Of a DNA stretch of 64,000 nt, positions 9,138 through 17,474 are shown piece by piece (position 1 is the first letter of the stretch; every line of letters starts with the position of its first letter). The notes beneath the pieces were generated by a model that searched no databases, was not told the DNA's origin, and was given only the letters and a program-made list of their open reading frames with translations. The translations under genes were made by a program, and so were the position numbers. The stretch comes from JAABVD01 sp965204545. GTDB taxonomy: Bacteria > Verrucomicrobiota > Verrucomicrobiia > Opitutales > UBA2995. The stretch covers positions 62,001 to 126,000 of the forward strand of contig CBDBFA010000001.1 of the NCBI GenBank assembly GCA_965204545.1, in the 5' to 3' direction.

Positions 9138-9416
9138 ATGGCCAATGAGGAAGTAGTTGAGGTCGAAGGAAAGATCGCAGCGGTATTGCCGGGAACCATG
9201 TTTCGAGTCGAGCTCCCCAATGGCCATGTAGTGCTGGCCCACATTTCCGGGAAACTCCGCAAAAACTTTATCAAGATTACCACTGGTGATATGGTGAAAA
9301 TGGAAATGAGCCCATATGATATCGACAAGGCTCGCATCGTCTACCGGTTGAGAAACAGGCAAGTGCAACGTAACGCTCCCATCCGCAGTTTTGGTCCGCG
9401 CAGAAGAAGGCGCTAG
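9138..9416 (+). CDS. infA: Translation initiation factor IF-1
   Basis: 92 residues forming an S1-type OB fold, with the IF-1 signature segments VEGKIAAVLPGTMFRVELPN, HISGKLRKN and GDMVKMEMSPYD. It is longer than the usual 72 residues because of an arginine-rich C-terminal tail (RSFGPRRRRR). IF-1 occupies the ribosomal A site during initiation. AGGGA precedes the ATG. The cysteine synthase gene follows 22 bases later on the same strand. Confidence 0.93.
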   Translation: MANEEVVEVEGKIAAVLPGTMFRVELPNGHVVLAHISGKLRKNFIKITTGDMVKMEMSPYDIDKARIVYRLRNRQVQRNAPIRSFGPRRRRR

Positions 9417-9438
9417 GTCCCTGGTTGCAACTTTGACC

Positions 9439-10386
9439 ATGTCGTTTCCGGCAAAGGATGTAACCCAATCCATCGGCAATACGCCCCTCATAAAATTGAA
9501 CCGTATGGCCGAAGGCATTGATGCCAATATATTGGTCAAATGTGAATTTTTCAACCCGCTCTCCAGTGTGAAGGACCGCATCGGATACTCCATGATAACG
9601 GCTGGGGAAAGGGATGGGGCCCTGCGAAGGGACAGTGTCATCATCGAGCCGACCTCCGGCAACACAGGGATTGCCTTGGCCTTCGTAGCGGCGGCCAGAG
9701 GATATCGATTGATCCTCACAATGCCGGAAACCATGTCGTTGGAGCGTCGCATATTGCTGAAAATGTTGGGTGCGGAACTCGAATTGACCCCAGGGCCCAA
9801 AGGCATGCCGGGCGCCATAGCGCGCGCCCATGAACTGGCCGATGACCTGGGAGACCGGGCTTGGATTCCCCAGCAATTTGAGAATGAGGCGAATCCGGAA
9901 ATCCATCGCTTGACCACGGCGGAGGAGATATGGAATGCGACTGATGGAAAGATTGACGTCTTTGTAACTGGCGTCGGTACCGGTGGAACCATCACCGGGG
10001 TTTCCGAAGTCATCAAGAGCCGAAAAGAACTTTTCTCCGTCGCCGTTGAACCGTTGGCCAGCCCTGTCATTTCGGGTGGCCGTCCAGGTCCTCATAAAAT
10101 CCAGGGCATTGGCGCTGGTTTCATTCCTAAAAACTGCAACACGGATGTCATCGATGACGTCGTGTTGGTCAGCAACGAAGACGCCTTTCAAACCGCGCGC
10201 GACTTGTCCAAGCGAGAAGGGCTATTGGTTGGGATTTCCTCTGGCGCTACGATTTGGGCAGCATTGGAAGTGGCCAAACGTCCCGAAATGGCAGGAAAGA
10301 ATATTGTGGTAATCGCTGCCAGTTGCGGAGAGCGGTATTTGTCCACACCCCTAACCGACCGGGCCCGTATCGAAGCAGCGGGATAA
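9439..10386 (+). CDS. cysK: Cysteine synthase A
   Basis: 315 residues from the ATG at 9439, the start that gives the canonical N-terminus. The PLP lysine is K45 in NPLSSVKDRIG. The substrate loop EPTSGNTG and the phosphate-binding GTGGTITG are present, as is the C-terminal GISSGAT segment. It joins O-acetylserine and sulfide to make cysteine. It follows infA closely and may be co-transcribed with it. Long minus-strand frames over it are shadows. Confidence 0.94.
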   Translation: MSFPAKDVTQSIGNTPLIKLNRMAEGIDANILVKCEFFNPLSSVKDRIGYSMITAGERDGALRRDSVIIEPTSGNTGIALAFVAAARGYRLILTMPETMSLERRILLKMLGAELELTPGPKGMPGAIARAHELADDLGDRAWIPQQFENEANPEIHRLTTAEEIWNATDGKIDVFVTGVGTGGTITGVSEVIKSRKELFSVAVEPLASPVISGGRPGPHKIQGIGAGFIPKNCNTDVIDDVVLVSNEDAFQTARDLSKREGLLVGISSGATIWAALEVAKRPEMAGKNIVVIAASCGERYLSTPLTDRARIEAAG

Positions 10387-10478
10387 GGCTACAATAGCAT
10401 AATCTGCGCTCATCTGCGAAATCTGCGGTTCCCTTTCCACTTTTCTCGTTCCCCTTTCCTCCAAGCGCTTAACGCCAA

Positions 10479-11309
10479 TTAAAGCCGATAGCAGCGTTGG
10501 CAATTGGTTTGTTCGACGGCCAATCGTTCTGTGGAACTCAAATCTGCCGTCAAATCCCTCACCGTCTCCATCCAATCCCGATAAGCTCCCAAGCGGAGCA
10601 GGCAGACCGGCCAGTCAGTGCCGATCATGACGCGGTCCGTTCCGAAGATTTCCATCGTCTCGAAAAAGTAGGCGCGGATGGTGGCAGGGTCGGGGATAGG
10701 GTCCTGGCGGAATTCGGTTACGAAGCCGGAGAATTTGACCCCCAAAATATTGTCTCGTCGGGAGAGTTCCCTGATGCCTGTTTTCCAATCTTCCTCCACG
10801 CGGCCATTTCTGGCTTCCGGTTTGGCGATATGGTCGACGATCATTCCGACTTCGGGTTGACGGTCTACCAATTGGATGGCGGCATGAAGCTGGCGTTGGA
10901 GGATGAGCAGGTCGAACCGGAGGTCGAAGAAGGGTAGTTGGGCCAAGCCGCGGTGGAGGTCGTCCCGAAGAAAATATGTGCCGGGTTCATCCTGAAGGAC
11001 ATGGCGGACGCCCTTGAATTTCGGGTGCCGGGCAAGGCGTTCCAGAGCTTCGCGGACATCCTCCCGGATAAGCGGAACCCATCCGACGATTCCCCGAATG
11101 AGATCACATGAGTCGGCCAATAGTATAAGCCAGTCCGATTCCTCGATGATTTGACGGGCCTGGACTACCACCGTGCCGGAAACCCCGGCATCCCTGGTTA
11201 CCGCCTCCAGTTCCGGTATCAGGTAGGATTGGGCCAGCGGAGAATCCTTCGGGATCCAGGGGTAATCCCCTGGGGAATATTCCCAGAGGTGGTGGTGGGA
11301 ATCGATCAT
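10479..11309 (-). CDS. COG3618 amidohydrolase, probable L-galactonolactone/L-fuconolactone lactonase
   Basis: 276 residues, an amidohydrolase TIM barrel. The start IDSHHHLWEY gives the metal-binding HxH pair (H5, H7), MIVDHIAKP supplies a later histidine, and IGTDWP holds the catalytic aspartate. The segments VVVQARQ, GVRHVLQDEP and GVKFSG mark the COG3618 branch, whose characterised members hydrolyse sugar 1,4- or 1,5-lactones (L-fucono-, L-rhamnono-, L-galactono-). It is the last gene of the six-gene operon. In the pathway proposed here it opens the lactone made by the aldo-keto reductase. Substrate choice is inferred from neighbours. Confidence 0.83.
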   Translation of the reverse strand: MIDSHHHLWEYSPGDYPWIPKDSPLAQSYLIPELEAVTRDAGVSGTVVVQARQIIEESDWLILLADSCDLIRGIVGWVPLIREDVREALERLARHPKFKGVRHVLQDEPGTYFLRDDLHRGLAQLPFFDLRFDLLILQRQLHAAIQLVDRQPEVGMIVDHIAKPEARNGRVEEDWKTGIRELSRRDNILGVKFSGFVTEFRQDPIPDPATIRAYFFETMEIFGTDRVMIGTDWPVCLLRLGAYRDWMETVRDLTADLSSTERLAVEQTNCQRCYRL

Positions 11310-11331
11310 CAGGCCGGGAGAAGGATTTGAA

Positions 11332-12576
11332 TCAGGCGAAGAGGGGCTTCATATGGCGTTCCAGCAGATTGTAGGTGACGCATTGGGAAATGACCTCCCG
11401 GTGGGCGCCCAGAGCATTAAGGTAACGCTCACCCATTTGGGCGGCGATTTTGAAACCGACATGAAGAAGTTGGCGGAAGTGTGGGTTGTAGCCTAGGTTT
11501 GAGGTATCGTGAGTCAGTGCGGCGACAAACTGTTCGCTGCTCCACCTGTTGACCGCTTCCGGGGAGGGAAGGCGATCATCTTCTATATCGATTACAGTAG
11601 CATAGGGTTGGCAAAGCGCATCTTTTTTCCTCAGAGCCTTGAGGTAAATTTCCTTGGCCAGGAAGAGGGCTTCACCACCGCTGGCGGCCAGTCCAATAAC
11701 TTCTTCCAACCAATTTGTACCGGCGGTTTTGATATGAAGCCCGGCGCCCGTCCGGGCCAGGGCCCTCTTGATGGGCCCGTAGATGGAGAACTTGTCGGAC
11801 CCGGAGTGAACGCTGAGTTTAAGGGATTCGGGTAGCCCGTAATTTTTGACGGCGTGAGCGATAACGGCTAGGTCGTTGTTGAATTCTCTTTCGAACTGAG
11901 CCAGGTCGCCAACGTAATCGACCCCCTTATTGAATCGTCCGGTAAATTTTGGCGCTATGGTTTGGATTGGGATTCCCTCATCGGCTATGGCGGCCAGGAT
12001 GATGAGCATTTCCGGTGGCGTTTGGGGGTTTTCGGTTTCGTCCATAGAAACTTCGGTTACGAAGTTGGGCCCCTTTTCCAGGGCGATGTAATCGTAAATG
12101 GCCTTGGCGCCCTGGACGGCTTTGAGAAATTGATGGGCGGTCCTTTCCATGAGTTCCCTCCCGATGTTCAATGGCTTATCGATGCCTTCAATGGTCACGG
12201 CGCCCAGTAGTTCCGGGTGCCTGGAAATAAAGGTTTCGACATCGGCAGGATCGGCTCTTTTTCCAATGTCCTCGGCCACATCGAGGGTGAAGAAATCGCT
12301 GTTGGGAATAAACCGGTCGACCGTTTCCAAGCCGATGTGATCGGCGTCCACCAAGTATTCACCGGACCAACCGAGGTCCGCCACGGCCTTATCCGCAGCG
12401 TCTCGTGTAGACTTGGGTTCGGAACCGATGATGTCGTGTTCGCGGTTCGACTTGTTCCAGACGGGGGTTATGTCGATACCACAATTCTTAGCTGCGATAA
12501 AAGCCCGGAGTTGGGCGTGGGCTGCCTGGGCAAACCGGTCACCGGCTCCGAAGGTAAATTTGGGGCATGGTTTCAT
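11332..12576 (-). CDS. uxaE: Tagaturonate epimerase UxaE-like protein
   Basis: 414 residues. It shows the UxaE pattern as recalled for the Thermotoga enzyme: FGAGDR at the start of the catalytic part, DADH, VSMDETENPQTP, KGVDYVGDLAQFERE, LSVHSGSDKFSIY and HIKTAGTNWLEEV. UxaE interconverts D-tagaturonate and D-fructuronate. This copy lacks an N-terminal region of some 80 residues found in the longer Thermotoga protein and begins directly at the catalytic block. It lies 24 bases downstream of the LgoD-like dehydrogenase gene, whose expected product is D-tagaturonate, so the order makes metabolic sense. Confidence 0.85.
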   Translation of the reverse strand: MKPCPKFTFGAGDRFAQAAHAQLRAFIAAKNCGIDITPVWNKSNREHDIIGSEPKSTRDAADKAVADLGWSGEYLVDADHIGLETVDRFIPNSDFFTLDVAEDIGKRADPADVETFISRHPELLGAVTIEGIDKPLNIGRELMERTAHQFLKAVQGAKAIYDYIALEKGPNFVTEVSMDETENPQTPPEMLIILAAIADEGIPIQTIAPKFTGRFNKGVDYVGDLAQFEREFNNDLAVIAHAVKNYGLPESLKLSVHSGSDKFSIYGPIKRALARTGAGLHIKTAGTNWLEEVIGLAASGGEALFLAKEIYLKALRKKDALCQPYATVIDIEDDRLPSPEAVNRWSSEQFVAALTHDTSNLGYNPHFRQLLHVGFKIAAQMGERYLNALGAHREVISQCVTYNLLERHMKPLFA

Positions 12577-12600
12577 GGGCTGATGGGACCTTATTCGATT

Positions 12601-13638
12601 TTAATGGTTTACGGCGATAAGGGCTTTAATAGCACCGAGGGAAGGGTCGGTGAATTGGGCGAACTTTTCGGGGACTTCATCAATGGTCAACCGGTGAGTG
12701 ATCCAAACATTGGTATCGATTTTCCCGGCTTCCATAATACTGATGATGTTGCCGAAATCGGCGGGCAGGGCATTGCGGCTGGCCAATAGCGTTTGCTCGC
12801 GGCGATGAAATACGGGGGCGTGCGGGAAACTGACCTCGTCGGTAGTTATCCCCACGAAGACGATGCGGCCTGTAAAAGCGGCGTAAGCCAAGCTGGCCGA
12901 CATCGACTTATTGGAACCCGTGGCATCGAGCACGACGTCGGCCAATTCCCCTTCAGTCAGGTCTTCGATCTGAGCCAGATGGGAGCCATCGGGTTGAAAG
13001 AGCACCCCTTTAGCGATGCCGCGTTTGTCCCGGCAAAATTCAAGACGGGATTGGATCCTATCCATAACGATGACATCGACTCCTTTCCTGAGACTGAGAA
13101 ACTCGAGACAGGCCAGACCGATTGGACCGACTCCTATGAGGAGTACGGTTTCCCCCGGCTGGGGATTGGCCCGTTGGACGGCATGGTAGCCGATGGCCAG
13201 GGTTTCGACCAGGGCGAGTTGGTCGTAGGACAGGTTGTTTCCTGGATGTAGTTTTCGGGCCGGCACCATCCAGTCGGCTTTGCGAAGGCCGCCACTGGTA
13301 TGCACTCCGATAACCTGCACACGGGGACAGCAATTGGAATGGCCCCTTTGGGAAGTCCTGGTCCGGGGATCGTCGACGTAGGGTTCGAGCGAGCATTTGT
13401 CACCGGGCTTGATGTGGGTTACCCCCCGGCCTACGGCCAGGACCTCGAGCCCTAACTCATGGCCGGGAGTGCGAGGGTAATCAAAAAAGGGAAATTTGCC
13501 CAGATAACAGGATATATCGGTACCGCAAATACCCATTTGACGGGTACGGACGAGGGCCATCCCCGGGCCGGGCGACCCGGCATGGTCGAGGTCAATAGCG
13601 GTGATGGATTTGGGAGCTGTGAATTCGATGGCGAGCAT
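12601..13638 (-). CDS. Zinc-type dehydrogenase, probable L-galactonate 5-dehydrogenase
   Basis: 345 residues of the medium-chain dehydrogenase family. Catalytic zinc ligands are C38 (GICGTD) and H60-E61 (PGHE); the nucleotide-binding motif is LIGVGPIG near residue 165. The segments SNCCPRVQVIGVH and SRNALPADF closely follow E. coli LgoD (YjjN), which oxidises L-galactonate to D-tagaturonate. The usual structural-zinc cysteine cluster is lost: the loop reads DDPRTRTSQRGHSNCC, leaving only the last cysteine pair. It is in the operon between the aldo-keto reductase and UxaE genes. RspB-like or other sugar-acid dehydrogenases are alternatives. Confidence 0.82.
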   Translation of the reverse strand: MLAIEFTAPKSITAIDLDHAGSPGPGMALVRTRQMGICGTDISCYLGKFPFFDYPRTPGHELGLEVLAVGRGVTHIKPGDKCSLEPYVDDPRTRTSQRGHSNCCPRVQVIGVHTSGGLRKADWMVPARKLHPGNNLSYDQLALVETLAIGYHAVQRANPQPGETVLLIGVGPIGLACLEFLSLRKGVDVIVMDRIQSRLEFCRDKRGIAKGVLFQPDGSHLAQIEDLTEGELADVVLDATGSNKSMSASLAYAAFTGRIVFVGITTDEVSFPHAPVFHRREQTLLASRNALPADFGNIISIMEAGKIDTNVWITHRLTIDEVPEKFAQFTDPSLGAIKALIAVNH

Positions 13639-13643
13639 TGAAA

Positions 13644-14582
13644 TCAGTTATTTTCCGGGAGACCTTCCACGTGGCCGATATTTTTGACCGGGGCGAACAG
13701 TTTCCGTACTGCTCGGAGAAGCGATTCGTCCATGGGTTCCGCTATCCATTTGGCCCATTTTCTTATGTTTTCGGGATTGGCCGATCCGGCCACAGTGGTT
13801 GCCATGTCCGGGTTGGCACAGGAGAACTGGAGGGCCAGTTTGGCGATATCCAAACCATGTTCCGAACAGAGCCGGGCCGCATTCCGGGCAGCGGCCTTGA
13901 CTTGCACCGGTTCCTTTAGCCAATCGGGATTGGGAGCATTGGTGAGCAACCTCGCTGAAAAGGGCCCGGCGTTCATGGCGCCGATGGATTTTTCCCGAAG
14001 GCGAGGCAGAAGCGATTCTGAGAATCTGGTATTCTGTAAGGTGTACTGGTTGTAGGACATGATGCAATCGCAGTCATCCTCGATGTGGTCGAGAACGTTG
14101 TGAAAGGTTTTCATGGGGTAACAGGAAAATCCGACGGCCCGGACCTTCCCCTGTTCTTTGGCTTTGAGCAAGGCGGGAAAGGTTTCCTCCCATATCTGAG
14201 GCAGGGGGACGAATTCGACATCGTGCATGAGAAAGACATCGAGGTAATCCGTTCTCAAACGGTGGAGGGATATGTGCAGGGACTCCTCCAGGCGCTTGGG
14301 AGAAAAGTCGAAATGGATGAGGGAATAGCGGCCGAATTTGCTACCGAGCAGGTAGGAGTCGCGGGGGATGCCTTTAAGACCTTGGCCGAGGAGAACTTCA
14401 GACATCCCTCGACCATAGAAGGGGGATGTGTCGATGAAGTTCATGCCTAATTCAAGGGCAGTGGTGGTAGACTTCATGACCTCTTCGAGCCCGACGGAGC
14501 GAAATTCCGCCCCGAGTGAGGAGGCGCCAAACGAGAGTATAGGCAGTTCGATGCCGGTATTGCCAAGAGTGCGGGTTTGCAT
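13644..14582 (-). CDS. Aldo/keto reductase, plant L-galactose dehydrogenase type
   Basis: 312 residues from the ATG at 14582, which gives the canonical start MQTRTLGNTG. The catalytic tetrad is D51, Y56, K82 and H120. Across the length it follows plant L-galactose dehydrogenase: FGASSLG, DTSPFYG, SEVLLGQGLK, FDFSPKRLEESL, HDVEF, ETFPALLKAKEQGKVR and PVKNIGHVEG. That family oxidises L-galactose, and in bacterial relatives L-fucose, at C1 to the lactone with NAD(P). It lies 5 bases upstream of the zinc dehydrogenase gene. A frame running upstream of 14582 overlaps the preceding gene and is not needed. Confidence 0.88.
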   Translation of the reverse strand: MQTRTLGNTGIELPILSFGASSLGAEFRSVGLEEVMKSTTTALELGMNFIDTSPFYGRGMSEVLLGQGLKGIPRDSYLLGSKFGRYSLIHFDFSPKRLEESLHISLHRLRTDYLDVFLMHDVEFVPLPQIWEETFPALLKAKEQGKVRAVGFSCYPMKTFHNVLDHIEDDCDCIMSYNQYTLQNTRFSESLLPRLREKSIGAMNAGPFSARLLTNAPNPDWLKEPVQVKAAARNAARLCSEHGLDIAKLALQFSCANPDMATTVAGSANPENIRKWAKWIAEPMDESLLRAVRKLFAPVKNIGHVEGLPENN

Positions 14583-14607
14583 GGAGGGATGGTGTATCTG
14601 CCTTAGA

Positions 14608-15429
14608 TCAATCCTTTGGAGCCAGGAAATTGTCAATGACCTCGATTTGCTGAGCGGCGCAGGTTTCCGGATCGGGCAGGGGAAAGATTTCCGCGGAAAG
14701 GAAGCCGTCGTAGCCGATTTGTTGCAGGGCGGCCACGATGGGAGCGGGGTTGGTGTGCCCGAAGCCCATGGCCCGGCGATTGGAGTCGGCAAAGTGGACA
14801 TGGCCGATGTGTCGTCCAGCATCGATAATGGCTTGGGCGAGTTCGGTTTCTTCGATGTTCATGTGGAAGAGGTCCGCCAGGAGAAAGGTGTTTTCCAATT
14901 GATTATCTTCAATGAATCGCGCTCCTTGAGTCAGACGGTTGATGAGGTTGGTTTCATAACGGTTCAGCGGTTCGAATAGAAAACCGACCCCGTGTCGCTC
15001 GGCATGTTTCCCGGCGGTGCGGAGGGCCTGGGCCAGCCACTCGAGGGCTTGGGTCCGATGGACCTCGCCACCCCAATTTCCCTGCATGGAACCGAGAATG
15101 GCTGGTGCCCCGAGTCGACCTCCGAATTCGATCATGCCCAGTATGAAGCGAAGGGCCTCCCGGCGCTTGGAGGCACGGGGATCAGTAAGGGAAAGGCCGT
15201 GTCGGACCATTCCGGCTCCGGTCCCAACGGAAGCGATGAGAAGGTCGTGCCGGTTGGCGAGGGCTTTGGTTTCCTCCCACGATATGAAGTCGGGCTCGGG
15301 AAGAAAAAGTTCAACCCCGTCGAATCCGTGAGATTCGGCCTTGGCGAAGCCTTCGGGCAAGGCATCGTGGAAGACGAAAGGCCCGGCTCTGGCTTCGGCC
15401 ACTTGGGCCAAGGTTACGGCGCTCTTCAC
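14608..15429 (-). CDS. Sugar phosphate isomerase/epimerase (xylose isomerase-like TIM barrel)
   Basis: 273 residues of the AP-endonuclease-2 / D-tagatose 3-epimerase fold. Likely metal ligands are the glutamate in FEPLNRYETN, the aspartate in LLADLFHMNIEE, the histidine in GHVHFADSNR and the glutamate in SAEIFPL. Such proteins are ketose 3-epimerases, hydroxypyruvate isomerases or inosose-type enzymes. It sits between the mutarotase and the L-galactose dehydrogenase genes. No step of the proposed pathway obviously needs it, so its substrate is open; it could bring a second sugar into the route. Confidence 0.82.
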   Translation of the reverse strand: MKSAVTLAQVAEARAGPFVFHDALPEGFAKAESHGFDGVELFLPEPDFISWEETKALANRHDLLIASVGTGAGMVRHGLSLTDPRASKRREALRFILGMIEFGGRLGAPAILGSMQGNWGGEVHRTQALEWLAQALRTAGKHAERHGVGFLFEPLNRYETNLINRLTQGARFIEDNQLENTFLLADLFHMNIEETELAQAIIDAGRHIGHVHFADSNRRAMGFGHTNPAPIVAALQQIGYDGFLSAEIFPLPDPETCAAQQIEVIDNFLAPKD

Positions 15430-15455
15430 GGGTTGCAGGTGGTTGGTTGCGCTAC

Positions 15456-15866
15456 CTAAACGGATTCGAGGATAACGTTGCCGTAGGCGGTGGCATCGCC
15501 GGTGCGGATGAGGCCGGTGGCAAGGGGAACGAGTTTCTTAAAGTCGTTGTGGGGCATTCGGGTGACTTCGAGTTCCGGGTAGAGGTTTCGGAATCCATCG
15601 AACCCCTCTTGGAATTTGTCAATGACCTCCTTTGGATTAGTAGCGAGGAATTCTTCTGCTTGCCAGATGCGCCCCACTTTGAAGTTGAGATGGAGGAGCC
15701 CGAGAAGGTCCGTGATCAAAGGAATACCACAGGTGAGGGCCAAGTCGACCGTTTCCAGTTTTTTCCACGAGGGAAAGGCCCAATCTGCAATGACCAGGGT
15801 ATTGGTGTGGCGAACGCGTGAGAGAAGGTGGTTGATCTGGGGGTTCAGGATTCCTTTCTGGAGCAT
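15456..15866 (-). CDS. RbsD/FucU-family sugar mutarotase
   Basis: 136 residues from the ATG at 15866, a normal length. The residues known to matter in D-ribose pyranase are in register: H20 and D28 (VRHTNTLVIADWAFP), the histidine in MPHNDF, and the tyrosine and asparagine of AYGNVILES at the C-terminus. FucU members interconvert the anomers of L-fucose; L-galactose has the same ring configuration. It is first in the operon, 26 bases ahead of the isomerase gene. The family assignment is firm, the sugar is inferred. Confidence 0.88.
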   Translation of the reverse strand: MLQKGILNPQINHLLSRVRHTNTLVIADWAFPSWKKLETVDLALTCGIPLITDLLGLLHLNFKVGRIWQAEEFLATNPKEVIDKFQEGFDGFRNLYPELEVTRMPHNDFKKLVPLATGLIRTGDATAYGNVILESV

Positions 15867-15935
15867 GATGGATAGGATTCTTTCAATATTTGAAGGAGCT
15901 TGGCATCTGTTTCGATCCAATCGGAAAGTTGAAAA

Positions 15936-15964
15936 ATCAAACGGTTTGCCTGTAGACTCGTCAA
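15936..15964 (-). promoter_or_regulatory. Possible sigma-70 promoter of the sugar operon
   Basis: On the minus strand TTGACG (15964-15959) and TTTGAT (15941-15936) are separated by 17 bases, about 70 bases before the mutarotase ATG. It lies in the 157-base divergent spacer shared with the SRPBCC-SDR gene. No operator palindrome or regulator gene was recognised nearby. Confidence 0.35.
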
Positions 15965-16023
15965 CCGCGTTCGCGACACTATAATAATTCAGATTTTATT
16001 CTATCACCTTCCTCCCGAAAATA

Positions 16024-17415
16024 ATGGCATCAACCAGCTTTTCCTATGAATCCGTCATTCCGGCCGATGCGTCTGATGTTTTTTCCTACTTTGGGAGGAA
16101 CCTCAGCATTCTCCGCCTCACCCCCCCATGGGAGACGCTCAATATACTGAATATAACCGAGGGAATGGAAGCGGGTTCTACCATGGACCTGCGCATCCGA
16201 CTGGGTTGTTTGAAGACAAATTGGCAGGTGGAGCGCGTCGAATTTGCCAACAATAGAACGTTCGTCTTTAGCCAGAGCAGGGGACCTTTTCGTCATTGGA
16301 AGCACACCCAGTCCATCCGTTCGCTGGGTGATGACACATCCTCACTGCGGGACCTTATTCAATTTTCCCTTCCCTTTGGACATTTTTCCAACAATCGCCT
16401 GGGAAACTACTTGGCTCGAAAACGGTTGGAACGCCTTTTTAGTTACCGCCATTCCATTACCCAAAGCGATATGCGGCATTGTACCCAGATGAAGACCTTT
16501 CCCAAAACCAAGGTTGCCATAACCGGAGGGAACGGATTGATCGGTTCAGAACTGGCCGTTTATCTTCAGGCCCAGGGGCATCACGTGACCATCCTTTCGC
16601 GGTCGGGCAAGAGCCGGATATGGGGGGTTCCCGCAGAGCAATGGGATCCTCGGTCGAAGGCGGCGGACTGGGAAAAATTGGAGGGTATCGATAGTTGGAT
16701 ACACTTGGCCGGCGAGAACCTTGCTTCCGGCCGGTGGACCTCGAAGAAAATGCGATCCTTGCGGAGCAGTCGGGTGGAAAGCGCTCGATTCCTGGCGGAA
16801 GGTTTCAAAAAAATGTCCAATCCTCCCAAGGTGTTTATTGGAGCTTCCGGCATAGGGTATTATGGGGATGGGGCCGAGGCCGAACTAACGGAAACGGGAT
16901 CCAAAGGAAGTGGATTTTTAGCCGACTTGTGCGAGGATTGGGAAGGCGCATCAGCAGAAATGGAGGACATGGGAATCCGCCGGGTGATTCTCCGCATGGG
17001 CATAGTCATCACCCCCAAGGGAGGAGCCCTGGCAAAACTGTTGCCGTTGTACAAAGCCGGGCTTGGTGGACGGCAGGGTAGGGGAACGCAGTATTGGAGC
17101 TGGATCGCCATGGACGACCTGTTGCGAATATTTCACGTCGCATTGTTGAATCCTCACTTCAGAGGTGTTTACAATGCGGTTTCCCCCACGCCCGTGCAAA
17201 ATCATGAATTTTCCAGCATATTGGCCGGAAAGGTGAACCGGCCAGGCGTTTGCTCCGTGCCGGGTGGGGTTTTGAACTTCCTCCTGGGTAAGATGGCGAA
17301 TGAATCCTTGCTGGCCAGTCAGCGCGTTCTCCCCCAACGTCTGACAGAAAGCGGAATTCAGTTCGATTTCCCAACCTTGGACTTGGCTTTGTCCCATTTA
17401 TTAGGCAAGCATTGA
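16024..17415 (+). CDS. SRPBCC domain fused to TIGR01777 NAD-dependent epimerase
   Basis: 463 residues in two parts. Residues 1-150 look like an SRPBCC (START-like, ligand-pocket) domain with IPADASDVFSYFGR and a C-terminal helix. Residues 163-463 are an atypical SDR of the TIGR01777/SDR39U1 group: nucleotide motif TGGNGLIG at 167-174, WIHLAGENLASGRWT, SGIGYYGDG, RMGIVITPKGGALAKLLP and WIAMDD. The fusion occurs in several bacterial lineages and has no defined reaction. It is divergent from the sugar operon and upstream of the TRAP genes on the same strand. Confidence 0.87.
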   Translation: MASTSFSYESVIPADASDVFSYFGRNLSILRLTPPWETLNILNITEGMEAGSTMDLRIRLGCLKTNWQVERVEFANNRTFVFSQSRGPFRHWKHTQSIRSLGDDTSSLRDLIQFSLPFGHFSNNRLGNYLARKRLERLFSYRHSITQSDMRHCTQMKTFPKTKVAITGGNGLIGSELAVYLQAQGHHVTILSRSGKSRIWGVPAEQWDPRSKAADWEKLEGIDSWIHLAGENLASGRWTSKKMRSLRSSRVESARFLAEGFKKMSNPPKVFIGASGIGYYGDGAEAELTETGSKGSGFLADLCEDWEGASAEMEDMGIRRVILRMGIVITPKGGALAKLLPLYKAGLGGRQGRGTQYWSWIAMDDLLRIFHVALLNPHFRGVYNAVSPTPVQNHEFSSILAGKVNRPGVCSVPGGVLNFLLGKMANESLLASQRVLPQRLTESGIQFDFPTLDLALSHLLGKH

Positions 17416-17474
17416 AGTCCTCGGAAGGAGCCCAACCTGTTTTCCTTCCTACCTCGATAGCATAATCAAATCCA

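Noticed and set aside
9087..10191. Long minus-strand frames opposite cysK
   Set aside because: No family features, low-complexity composition, and full overlap with a complete cysteine synthase gene.
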